From Bacteroidota bacterium (GTDB lineage: Bacteria > Bacteroidota > Bacteroidia > UBA4408), in assembly GCA_016721765.1 (NCBI GenBank), contig JADKHO010000001.1:980001-1044000 (forward strand): a stretch of 64,000 bases of DNA. The letters run 5' to 3'. The notes below the pieces were generated by a model, which had not been told where the DNA came from, did no database searches, and saw only the letters and a program-made list of their open reading frames with translations. Both the position numbers and the translations under genes were made by a program. Below, piece by piece: positions 28,543 through 38,000 of the stretch. Position 1 is the first letter of the stretch. Every line of letters begins with the position of its first letter.

Positions 28543-30759
28543 TCACTGTTCTGTTTTTTTTACCATTTCAAAGTCCAATTGTTTTTTAACAAGGTCGGCG
28601 CGTTTTATTTTAACCATTACCTTGTCACCTAACTGATACTTTATTTTGGTGCGTTTGCCCCAATAGCAATAATTTTCCTCATCATACACAAAAAAATCAC
28701 CCTCTAGGTCTTTCATCCGAACCATTCCCTCACAGTGATTTTCTACAATCTCCACATATAGGCCCCATTCGGAAACTCCAGAAATAACACCTTCAAAGAG
28801 CTCTCCAATATGGTCTTGCATGAATTGCACCTGTTTGTATTTAATACTTGAACGCTCCGCTTCTGCAGCACGTTTTTCCATGTCGCTGCTGTGCTTGCAT
28901 TTTTCTTCCAAATTTTCAACAAGCCCCGGATTTGCAGCACCGCTTTGCTTATCTAAATAATGTTGAAGCAAGCGATGAACCATAACATCCGGATACCTGC
29001 GGATGGGCGATGTAAAATGGGTATAATAGTCAAAAGCCAAACCATAATGTCCAATGTTTTTGGTCGTATAAATAGCTTTTGCCATGGTTCGGATGGCTAG
29101 TTGTTCTACCATGCTCTCCTCTCGCTTTCCTACAACCTCTTTCAACAATTTGTTCATGCTGTCGGCCACTTCTTTGGGAGAATTTATTTTGAGTTTGTAT
29201 CCGAAGCGACTCACCAAATCGCTAAATGCCGAAAGGCGATCCTTGTCGGGGGCGTCATGAATGCGATAAACAAAAGGTAATTGAGCGGAAGAAGCAACGG
29301 TAAAACTTTTTTTAGCAGCGGTGTATTTAGCTCCGTTTTGACCTACAAACTCTGCAACTTTGCGGTTGGCCAACAACATAAAATCCTCTATTAACATATT
29401 GCTGTCTTTTGCAACTTTAAAGAAAACACCAATGGGGTCGCCGTCTTTATCCAAATTAAACTTTACTTCAACCTTGTCAAAACCGATTGAGCCTTTTTTG
29501 AAGCGTATTTCGCGCAGCTTCTTTGCAATTTTATTTAAGGTAAGCAACTCGCTTACAAAATCACCTTCTTGTGTTTCCAGCCTCAGCTGTGCTTCTTCAT
29601 AAGAAAATCGTCGGTCTGAATTTATTACCGTTCTTCCAAACCATTCACTAACGATATTAGCTTCTTCATCCATTTCAAATACTGCCGAAAAGCACAGTTT
29701 TTCTTCGTTTGGACGAAGAGAACAAACATTGTTTGAAAGAATTTCAGGTAACATAGGAACCACCCTGTCAACTAAGTAAACAGAAGTTGCGCGCTCAAAA
29801 GCTTCTTTGTCTAAAATGGTTTTGGGCAAGAGGTAATGGCTTACATCGGCAATATGAACACCAATTTCCCAAACATTGGGCTCTCCCTTTTTTGAGACTA
29901 GACGAATGGACAAGGCGTCGTCAAAATCTTTTGCATCAACAGGGTCAATAGTAAAAGTTGTAATTTTTCGGAAGTCTTTTCTTTTGGCAATTTCGGCTGC
30001 TGTTATTTCAGTGGGAATGCGGTTTGCATCTGCTTCCACTTCGGGAGGAAATGCATAGGGCAAACCATATTCAGCAAGTATGGCATGCATTTCAGTGTTG
30101 TTTTCACCAGCCTTTCCGAGTACATTAATAATTTCACCGGTAGGATTTTTTTCACCGGCCTGCCAGTCGGTTATCTTAGCTATTGCCTTATCGCCATTTC
30201 GAGCCCCTTTTAATTTGCTTAAGGGGATAAATATATCCGGACCGGATCTTGGCCCACTTGAGGAGAGAAACGCGAAATTTTTAGAGATTTCGATGGTTCC
30301 TACAAATTCGGATTTGGCACGTTGAATAATTTCCACAATTTCACCTTCGGGGTTTTTTCCACGACCGGAGTTTTTAAACACCGAAACTTTCACCTTATCG
30401 CCATTCATGGCATTCATGGCCCCGCGTTGGCTTATATACACATCTTGTTCGCTTTCCTCGCTCACAACATAAGCAGCTCCCGAAGTTACGAGTTGTGCAA
30501 TTCCGGTAATATAATTTTGAGCGGCACTGTTTAATCTGAATTTTCCGCGCTCAATTTCTTGGATTGCATCGCGGTCACAAAGTTCGTCTAATATTGTATT
30601 GATAAGGGTTCTGTCGTGTGGATTTCGAATATCCAACATGCTTGCCAATTGTTTCGGATTAAATGGCTTTTTGGGATGTTGATGAAAAACGGAAAGTAGT
30701 TCTTTTGTAATCAGTTGTTTGCCCTTTCCCTGCGAGCCCTTGCCTTTTTGTTGTCTCAT
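28543..30759 (-). CDS. rnr: Ribonuclease R
   Basis: 738 residues. This 3'-5' exoribonuclease degrades structured RNA. It has an N-terminal winged-helix/cold-shock part, the RNB catalytic core with TIDPVDAKDFDDALS, family motifs HYGLAFDYYTHFTSPIRRYP and VHRLLQHY, and a C-terminal S1 domain (GELFEGVISGVSEWGLYVEI). It ends convergently 5 bases from the LytTR regulator gene; no terminator with a good stem separates them. Confidence 0.95.
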   Translation of the reverse strand: MRQQKGKGSQGKGKQLITKELLSVFHQHPKKPFNPKQLASMLDIRNPHDRTLINTILDELCDRDAIQEIERGKFRLNSAAQNYITGIAQLVTSGAAYVVSEESEQDVYISQRGAMNAMNGDKVKVSVFKNSGRGKNPEGEIVEIIQRAKSEFVGTIEISKNFAFLSSSGPRSGPDIFIPLSKLKGARNGDKAIAKITDWQAGEKNPTGEIINVLGKAGENNTEMHAILAEYGLPYAFPPEVEADANRIPTEITAAEIAKRKDFRKITTFTIDPVDAKDFDDALSIRLVSKKGEPNVWEIGVHIADVSHYLLPKTILDKEAFERATSVYLVDRVVPMLPEILSNNVCSLRPNEEKLCFSAVFEMDEEANIVSEWFGRTVINSDRRFSYEEAQLRLETQEGDFVSELLTLNKIAKKLREIRFKKGSIGFDKVEVKFNLDKDGDPIGVFFKVAKDSNMLIEDFMLLANRKVAEFVGQNGAKYTAAKKSFTVASSAQLPFVYRIHDAPDKDRLSAFSDLVSRFGYKLKINSPKEVADSMNKLLKEVVGKREESMVEQLAIRTMAKAIYTTKNIGHYGLAFDYYTHFTSPIRRYPDVMVHRLLQHYLDKQSGAANPGLVENLEEKCKHSSDMEKRAAEAERSSIKYKQVQFMQDHIGELFEGVISGVSEWGLYVEIVENHCEGMVRMKDLEGDFFVYDEENYCYWGKRTKIKYQLGDKVMVKIKRADLVKKQLDFEMVKKTEQ

Positions 30760-30868
30760 TAAATATGATTTTAGTGAAGATAAAACTAAGTATTAAAAAC
30801 AAAATCCAATGCGCTTTTTGGAATTAGTAATAAACAGACTTGTTAAAAGAGGGCGGTTGTGTATAATG

Positions 30869-30908
30869 CCAACACACCCCGCTATTCTGAAATAGCGGGG
30901 TGTGTTGG
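30869..30908. terminator. Very strong hairpin, possible transcript end
   Basis: A perfect 18-bp stem (30869-30886 with 30891-30908) closes a 4-base loop CTGA. It lies 19 bases past the stop of the minus-strand lipoprotein gene. On neither strand is it followed by a T tract, so it is not a standard intrinsic terminator; it could be an attenuator, a stability element or a processed 3' end. Confidence 0.6.
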
Positions 30909-30927
30909 TTAAAAAAGTAAAGGGGAA

Positions 30928-31719
30928 TTACTCGACGGTAATAAATTTTGTATAAGCAGCTTCGTTAATGAAGTAATATTTTTTCCCGCTTGTGGTGCTG
31001 GATTCGATTTTAAATGGAGCAATCTGAATTATTCCGTTTGCAGAACCATTTGTAGCACCGAGTGCGGCCAACTGAGCAGCTGTAAAAGTGCAATTGCTAT
31101 TTGCAGCAACCACTTTTTGAACGTAAGCGCTTCCGCTGGATATGGTTACAAAAACCGAATCGGCATTGGTGATTGTTCCGTTAATTGTAATCGTAATATC
31201 GTTAGCACGGTTAACATTTGATGTTAATGAACCATTGGCAATTCCATTATAAGTAGGAACCGGGCTAGCGCTCGAAAAATTAACAGATGGCATTCCGCTG
31301 GAAGAATTACCGGCTATAGTCCAATCCGTATTGCCACTAAAAGTCATTGTTTCAGAGCCACTGGGCGCAAAAAGGTATGCTTTACTAGTATCTTGCGTGA
31401 GTGTTTTTCCTTCGCAGGTCACTGTTCCGCCATTGGTATATGGCTTGTTTCCGGTAGTACTAAAAAAAGCAGCAACAGCGGTGTTTACATCAATTTTTTG
31501 AAGCCCAATCACAGGAATGTTCTGATAGGTAACTGCGTTTACTGCTGCAAATACAGCATCGGCATCATTGGCTTTATAGCTGTAAGAGGGAGTTACAGCT
31601 GTGGTGTTGCCGCCGTCTTCGAGCAGTTCAGTAGCATCTTCTGCTTTTTTGCACGATGCACTAGCAATTATAACTAGAAGGATAACCAGATACTTTAAAG
31701 AAGTTTTTTTTGTTTTCAT
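30928..31719 (-). CDS. Lipoprotein of an unrecognised family (copy 1)
   Basis: 263 residues from the ATG at 31719, giving a lipoprotein signal ending IASASC. No known family is recognised. The C-terminal half reads DSVFVTISSG...CTFTAAQLAALGATNGSANGIIQI and ends in AYTKFITVE. The same pattern and the same length occur in the gene at 49333-50124, so the two are paralogs. It is probably exposed at the outer membrane. It is transcribed alone from a consensus -7 element and is followed by the 18-bp hairpin. Confidence 0.75.
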   Translation of the reverse strand: MKTKKTSLKYLVILLVIIASASCKKAEDATELLEDGGNTTAVTPSYSYKANDADAVFAAVNAVTYQNIPVIGLQKIDVNTAVAAFFSTTGNKPYTNGGTVTCEGKTLTQDTSKAYLFAPSGSETMTFSGNTDWTIAGNSSSGMPSVNFSSASPVPTYNGIANGSLTSNVNRANDITITINGTITNADSVFVTISSGSAYVQKVVAANSNCTFTAAQLAALGATNGSANGIIQIAPFKIESSTTSGKKYYFINEAAYTKFITVE

Positions 31720-31734
31720 GAGTTGATTTTTGAA

Positions 31735-31742
31735 CAAATTTA
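31735..31742 (-). promoter_or_regulatory. Bacteroidota -7 promoter element
   Basis: TAAATTTG on the minus strand fits TAnnTTTG, 15 bases before the lipoprotein ATG. Confidence 0.5.
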
Positions 31743-31957
31743 GCGCATTCCACAACACGGGAATTACTTATTTTGTGGGATTCTTACTGATTTGAAATCA
31801 ACTAACAATACAAAAAACCGATAGTGCCATTAATTGGATGAGAAGCATTTGGGAAACACATGTAAACTTCTGCCTGGTGAAAATATACTATCAAACGAGC
31901 AGAAGTATCAAGACGATAATATTTATTAGGAAGAAGCCTAACTTCGAAATGCTTTAA

Positions 31958-34900
31958 CTAGCGAATAACTAGCTTTTTACTGTCCACACTCCTGTCGGAT
32001 GTTCCGGTTACAAAATAAATTCCGCTTTCGAGTTTTCCGGATGGGTCCAGTGCAAAAACATTTTGACCGTCGCGCTCGGTAATCAATATTTTTGAGTAGG
32101 TTTCGCGACCGGTAACATCATACACCACCACCAACACTTCTTTTCCTCTTTCGGATTTCAAGGCAAGGTTAACATCTCCCACATTGCCGGGGTTGGGGAA
32201 GAGAGAAATTGAAAAATCGGTATTTAAACTTCTGTCAACTTCTCTGAGCGTGTAAAAAGTAAAATTGCCATTAAAATCAGTTTGCTTTAAACGGTAGTAG
32301 GAAACACCGTCATAAGGGCTATTGTCAATTAAGGAATAATGTTTAACCACCGTACTATTTCCGGCACCCTTAACATTTGCAACAAGCTCATAATTTACAT
32401 CATCTTTGGTTTTGTCAATTGTAAAATAATCATTGTTAGCTTCAGTTTGGGTAGTCCAATCAATGCATACATTTTTTTCGCAATTGTTCACTGAAAAGGA
32501 GATCAACATAATGGGCAAAGGATTCACCAAATTGGTTAATGAACCAAACGTGAGCGTACCGAATGAACTCACAACGGCAGTAGTGGAAACTGTTCCGGCG
32601 GTTACGCCAACACAAGTACCGGTGGTGCTTACAGCATTGTTGTTATTTTCCCACGACGCACCATTCCAGTACCCCACTCTTAAATCGGCGTTGCTACATT
32701 GATCAATCCCGCTAAAATTAGCGTTTTCCCAAAAAAGTGTAACAGTTGCATTTCCTGCGCCAACACTGCGGTCGAGCTGCCAATATTCCTGTGTACTTAC
32801 ATTGCTAAGCACAGGAGAGGGGCTTACAGCCATTGTAGATGTATTTGCAAAAGGAACTGCAAAATATTGTGCTTTAAAAGTGGAAGACGCCGAAGGAGCC
32901 CCAATTCCTATGCGTGCCCAACGCAAACCATTTCCATACCCTAATGGGAAAACAAATGCCGTGGTTCCTGCTTTTGTCATGGGTCCATTCACATAGCTAT
33001 TTGCACTGCCGCTTGTTGCACTCGAGCCGGCAATAAGATTAAGAATATTACTTGAGCTGGTTACCAAATAACCATCGGTTAAAGTTAAGGCCCCATTAAC
33101 GGTTACGGGTGTGTTAAGAGAAACAAGAGCAGCAGACTGAGGTATGGAAGAGTTGTTTAATGTAAGGTTATTAAAAACAGTACCATCCGCATCCCCGCTA
33201 TTTGAAATCGTTTGCGCGCTTGATCCATTAAAAGTAACCGTTTTTGAACCCTGAGTAAATGGATCAGCAGCAACACTTGCGTTGCTCCAATCTCCTCCAA
33301 TCGATAAGTTTTGTGAGCCGGCATTTACATCCAGGACTCCTGCAGAAATGGTAAGATCGTTTGTAATTGTCAAGGAGGTTGTAACTGGAGCTGCCGGAGA
33401 TTGTATTTGAACGGTTACATTGGCGCTGTTTACCACCAAATTATAAATAGGAATACTGGATTCCACCCTCATAATAGTACCCGGCGCTGTGGATGCATTT
33501 CCCATTTGAAGCGTTCCTCCCGTGAATCCGGATCCCAAAACAGCAGTATTGTGGTAACCAAGATTTTCTCCCCCACTGCCTCCTTTATTTTGTATAATTA
33601 AGGTTCCTCCCGACATGCTGAAGGAACAACTTACAGTATTGTCCATATTAAAAACATCTCGGCCGGCAACGTTATTCCCGATTGTCCCTAGAGTGGTAGT
33701 TCCACCTGTTTGAATGTAAGTCCAAGCATTTGTTCCATTGGAGATACGCCCGGTAGCGTTTAAATTACCACCAGTAACTTCAACAGTTCCGGTGTTTGCT
33801 CCGGTTGTTGTGGGTATAATACGATCGCTCATTGCGGTACCAAAATTAACGGTACCGGCACTCACTAAGAGGTATCCATCTAAGCTCCAATCAAAGCTGC
33901 CGGTAGAATTCATAGTTCCCCCATTACACCAAAGTTTTGCAGTTGTAGGAATATTCGGATCGGAAGTAAAGGGAACTATCGTAGATGCGCTTGATAATTT
34001 AAAGGTCCCATTTTGAAGCGTTAACCCACCGTTTACCATCGTAATTACACTTTGTATATCAATAACATTTAACTGACTTACACCTTTGTTTACGGTTATT
34101 CCACCTCCAAATGCAGTTGACACAGCAGACCCACTTACTGTATTGGAAGTTGCACCACTAAAAATAACTTCTCCTGTTCCCATTGTAAAAGTCCCATTAT
34201 TAATGAGATTCCCTTTAATGGTTACATCTTCATTTACGCTGTTGTTAAAGGTTCCATTAATGGTAAGGTGCATAAATGTTTTTGAACCGGTTGAGTTATT
34301 AATGTTTAAAGTACTTGTAATAGTTGTGCTCCCGTTTTCTAAAAAAGTAAAGGCCCCTATGGTAAAAGCCCCGAGGGTTACTGTTAAGTTATTGTTTACT
34401 GTAGTGTTAGCTCCCAATGTGACGGTTTTTCCGGCACCGTTAACAATTAAATTATAATAATTTGTGTAGGCAGCAGGCAAAGTCATTGTTGATTTAATTT
34501 CGATAGTCCCTGTTCCATAAGTAAACGTAAGGTTGGCTGATGACCATGTACCGGAGATAATTAGCTTACCTCCATTTGTCATGTTCAAAGTACCTGTTGC
34601 TCCTCCCGAAGCCATATTCACAACAGCTAGGATGGCTGTTCCTCCAATCGGCCAATTCAAAGACCTTCCCGCATTTATGGTTAAATTTCCATAGGCAAGA
34701 TTGGCAGTTGCGTTATCTACTGTGCAATTTGCTGCAATAACCAATGCATCTCCGGCAACCGGAAGAGCACCCCCCCAGTTTGCAGGAGTGCTAAAATTGC
34801 CGGCAATGCTAAATGTTTTAGTTGCAGCCCAGCTCGAAGAATAAATGAAAATTAGAGCAAAAACAGAGTGAAAAAAAAATTTGAAACGCAAGAAATTCAT
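31958..34900 (-). CDS. Large T9SS surface protein with beta-strand adhesin-like repeats
   Basis: 980 residues with a signal peptide (ends SSSWAAT) and a T9SS type A tail (ISLFPNPGNVGDV..., SGKLESGIYFVTG). The central part is a Thr/Ser/Asn/Gly-rich series of short parallel-strand-like repeats: NLTINAGRSLNW, NGTFTMGTGEVIFSG and similar. Before the tail is the module LPIMLISFSVNNCEKN...SYYRLKQTDFNGNF, also present in the 1696-residue protein next door. It is probably cell-surface attached. A -7-like TAATTTTG is at 34963-34970 on the minus strand. Function beyond adhesion or coat is not evident. Confidence 0.75.
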   Translation of the reverse strand: MNFLRFKFFFHSVFALIFIYSSSWAATKTFSIAGNFSTPANWGGALPVAGDALVIAANCTVDNATANLAYGNLTINAGRSLNWPIGGTAILAVVNMASGGATGTLNMTNGGKLIISGTWSSANLTFTYGTGTIEIKSTMTLPAAYTNYYNLIVNGAGKTVTLGANTTVNNNLTVTLGAFTIGAFTFLENGSTTITSTLNINNSTGSKTFMHLTINGTFNNSVNEDVTIKGNLINNGTFTMGTGEVIFSGATSNTVSGSAVSTAFGGGITVNKGVSQLNVIDIQSVITMVNGGLTLQNGTFKLSSASTIVPFTSDPNIPTTAKLWCNGGTMNSTGSFDWSLDGYLLVSAGTVNFGTAMSDRIIPTTTGANTGTVEVTGGNLNATGRISNGTNAWTYIQTGGTTTLGTIGNNVAGRDVFNMDNTVSCSFSMSGGTLIIQNKGGSGGENLGYHNTAVLGSGFTGGTLQMGNASTAPGTIMRVESSIPIYNLVVNSANVTVQIQSPAAPVTTSLTITNDLTISAGVLDVNAGSQNLSIGGDWSNASVAADPFTQGSKTVTFNGSSAQTISNSGDADGTVFNNLTLNNSSIPQSAALVSLNTPVTVNGALTLTDGYLVTSSSNILNLIAGSSATSGSANSYVNGPMTKAGTTAFVFPLGYGNGLRWARIGIGAPSASSTFKAQYFAVPFANTSTMAVSPSPVLSNVSTQEYWQLDRSVGAGNATVTLFWENANFSGIDQCSNADLRVGYWNGASWENNNNAVSTTGTCVGVTAGTVSTTAVVSSFGTLTFGSLTNLVNPLPIMLISFSVNNCEKNVCIDWTTQTEANNDYFTIDKTKDDVNYELVANVKGAGNSTVVKHYSLIDNSPYDGVSYYRLKQTDFNGNFTFYTLREVDRSLNTDFSISLFPNPGNVGDVNLALKSERGKEVLVVVYDVTGRETYSKILITERDGQNVFALDPSGKLESGIYFVTGTSDRSVDSKKLVIR

Positions 34901-35099
34901 ATAAAAGCAGGCTTTATGTGTGGATAGATGCTTGTAACTGTTTCGTACTCAAAAAAAATCTTCAAAATTACTTTGAATACAGGTGAACGAAAAAACAATA
35001 ATAAGGTTGCATAGTTAGACTAAAATAATGAAATTGCCATTCACAACCACTGCATTTAATTAATATAGGTTCGAATAAAAGGAAGTAGGCTATTTAGCA

Positions 35100-38000
35100 T
35101 TATTTTTTAATTGCCGTTAAATGTCCAAGATCTATCTCATTTGAGTCCAAAAGTTGAACAAAATAAATCCCTGCCGGAAAATCTCCAAGGAACAATGCAT
35201 AATGAATTGTTTCCGTTGAAAAAATCACATTGTGTTGTGCTAATAACCTACCAAATACATCACTAATTCGGATTTTTATTGTTGATTGAATAGCGCTGCT
35301 TTTAAGGTCAAGATAAATCTCATTGTTTGTAGGGTTTGGATAGGTGGCAATTACTTGAAATAATTGCGAATCACCAGCGATAGAAATAATTCGGCTAAAA
35401 GAAAATGCCCCATCAAAATCAACTTGCTTTAATCGATAATAACTAATTTTATCAAAAGGCTTCTCATCCACACACAAATAGTGCAACAGGCCATTACTGT
35501 TGCCAGCTCCGTTAAGTATTTGAAAAGCCAAAAAATCTATACCGTTCTCAGATTTTTCAACGACAAAATAAGCATTGTTTATTTCTGAAGCTGTTGTCCA
35601 AAACAAGTGGTTTTGTGAACCCTCTCGTTTACCATCAAACCCTAAAAGATTAATGGGTAAACTTCCTGAAATTCCTTGAGCTGCAGCAAAAACAGAAAAA
35701 CCTTTCATTCCTGTTCGTGAAACTAAGGTTGAGGTCCCTGTGCCGCAGGTTCCGTCATACCCCCAAACACCGGCTAGATTGGGGGCTTTCATTATGGTCC
35801 AAGCGCTTGCTGCTGCGATATTTCCGGCGCTTCCGGGGTAAAGAGCAGCGGTGTATGTTCCGGAAGTTGGATTGGCATCGGCGGTTATAGTCCAATAACC
35901 ATTGTCTTCAGCAGCCAGCGAATAAAAATTGCTGCAATCACTACCCCCAACTATAGGAGGGGTTGAAGGCCAGGCATCGAAACGGCCAAGTAAATTGCCA
36001 ATGCTTGTTGCCGATGTAAAATTAATGTTGGCTAGCTGATATCCTTTGCTTGCAGCTCCAAGCGGAAAATTATAGGCACCGGTTGTGGACAAATACCGTC
36101 TCAAATTTCCGGACACAAAACTCGCTGAATTACCAGCATTAACAGAGGCTGGACTAACATTGGCAACCACAACTTCATTTGCCCCGGTAATTATTTTTCC
36201 ATTATTTAATGTCAACGAACCACTTGTTGATTTAACAATTAAGTTGCTTAACAAATTTACTCCTGTCCCACTATGGTTTAGTATCACTGAGTTTAAATCA
36301 AGCACGGCATTTCCTTGAAAGTAGCTTTGTGAGGATGTCCCATTAAACTCAAGCACTCCGGAGGCGCCAATGCCGCTAAATGTATTATTGCCACCAAAAT
36401 TACTGAGGTTTCCGGCCAGCTTAATACTTTTTCCGTTTGTGTTTAAAATGCTTGTTGCTGTGGATGTGGTGAAGTTTCCTCCAATATCAATATTTTGCAA
36501 AAGGTTTACTTGGCCACCGGTTTTATTGATGCTTAAATTTCCAAATTTATCAGCACTTACAAGCGCCCCGTCAATATTTTGAATGACACTTCCATTGTTA
36601 AACAAAATGGTTGAATTGGGAGATGCCAATAGATTTCCGTTGTTCACATAGTCCCCGCATATTTGCAAAATTGCCCCCGAATTAATAGTTAAAGTGGCAC
36701 CGTTGTTAATAGTTAAGTTCTTTACCGAAGTATTTGTGGAAATTACAGGTTGACTCGTTGAACCAGGTACGACTGAAGCGTCAATGGTGCAATTCGGTGG
36801 GTTACAACCGCCCCAGTTACTTGCTAAAGCCCACGCAGTATTGGTACCCCCCGACCAGGTAATAGTTGTTCCGGCCGATGTATAATTAATAGGAGCGCTT
36901 GCACTAAAGTTAAGCGTAAAACCGGAAGTGCTATTGGTAAAATTACTTACAACCAAAACATATACTTCTCCCGAAACAACCGAAACCTGTGTTTCATAAG
37001 CAAGACCAAAACCCGGATAAGCAGCAGGAGCGGTATTAGTAACATTACCAAAGCAGCCGGTAACCCCATAACCATCGTAATTACACCTTAGGGGAGCAGC
37101 TCCGCCAGAAATTGCGGCACAGGTGGTGGCGCCACTTCCGCTTATTTTCCATAAAGCAAAATCATAATCTGTGGAGGTGGTGCTTGGAGCTCCCAACCAA
37201 TCGTTTGGAACAATGTCAAATGCTAGATTGCCGTTAGCATTTATTGGAATTGAATACCAAGCGGTTCCTCTTTCTCCGGAAGCGAGACAATTACTTCCCC
37301 CCCCTGCAAAATTACATGCGTTTCCATAAGCCTGATATCCGGGATTTCCAACCGAAATACTTTGCCCGCAAACCGGATTATATGAACCACAATCCTGACC
37401 GGCAGCAAGCGGAAAACCAACACTTCCATCTACAGCCATAACATCAAAGGTGCCTTTTAAATCGGCAGTGCCGTCAATTGCAAGGTAATAAGTTTGACCG
37501 GACGTTAAGCCGCTTGAAATAGAGAGTTCGGAGTTCGTATAAGAAGAGGTTCCGCAGCTGGGAGAATTATCGTTACAAGCCCCCGTCACCAAGGTTAGCG
37601 CTCCGCAAGCACCCGAAAACAAAGCGATTTGAGTGTTGGAAAGCGAGCCAAGACTGGTGCGTATTTTTAATTGTCCGGATGCAGGACAAACAATTTTGTA
37701 CCAAACCGTATTGGAACTTCCGCTTACCCAGCAACTCGGCAGGGTTAATGGGTCATTGATTCCATTTGCACAAGTATTATCTCCTGATAGATTCACATTA
37801 AGTCCCAATGCGGTTGCGTTGCAGGGTTGATCATTTGCCACACTTCCTCCGGGACAAGGGTCGCTTACACAAATAGAAAAGGTTCCATTGTTGTCGTTAC
37901 CATATTCCCAAACCCGTATCCAAACTGTACTCCCTGGAGATAAACCTGTTTGAGATAGTTGCGGCATCAAACCATTGGTGCTGTTGTTGTCGTCGCATGA

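Noticed and set aside
31866..31906. Inverted repeat ACTTCTGC/GCAGAAGT with a 25-base spacer
   Set aside because: Short arms with a long spacer in an AT-rich gap; expected by chance at this scale.
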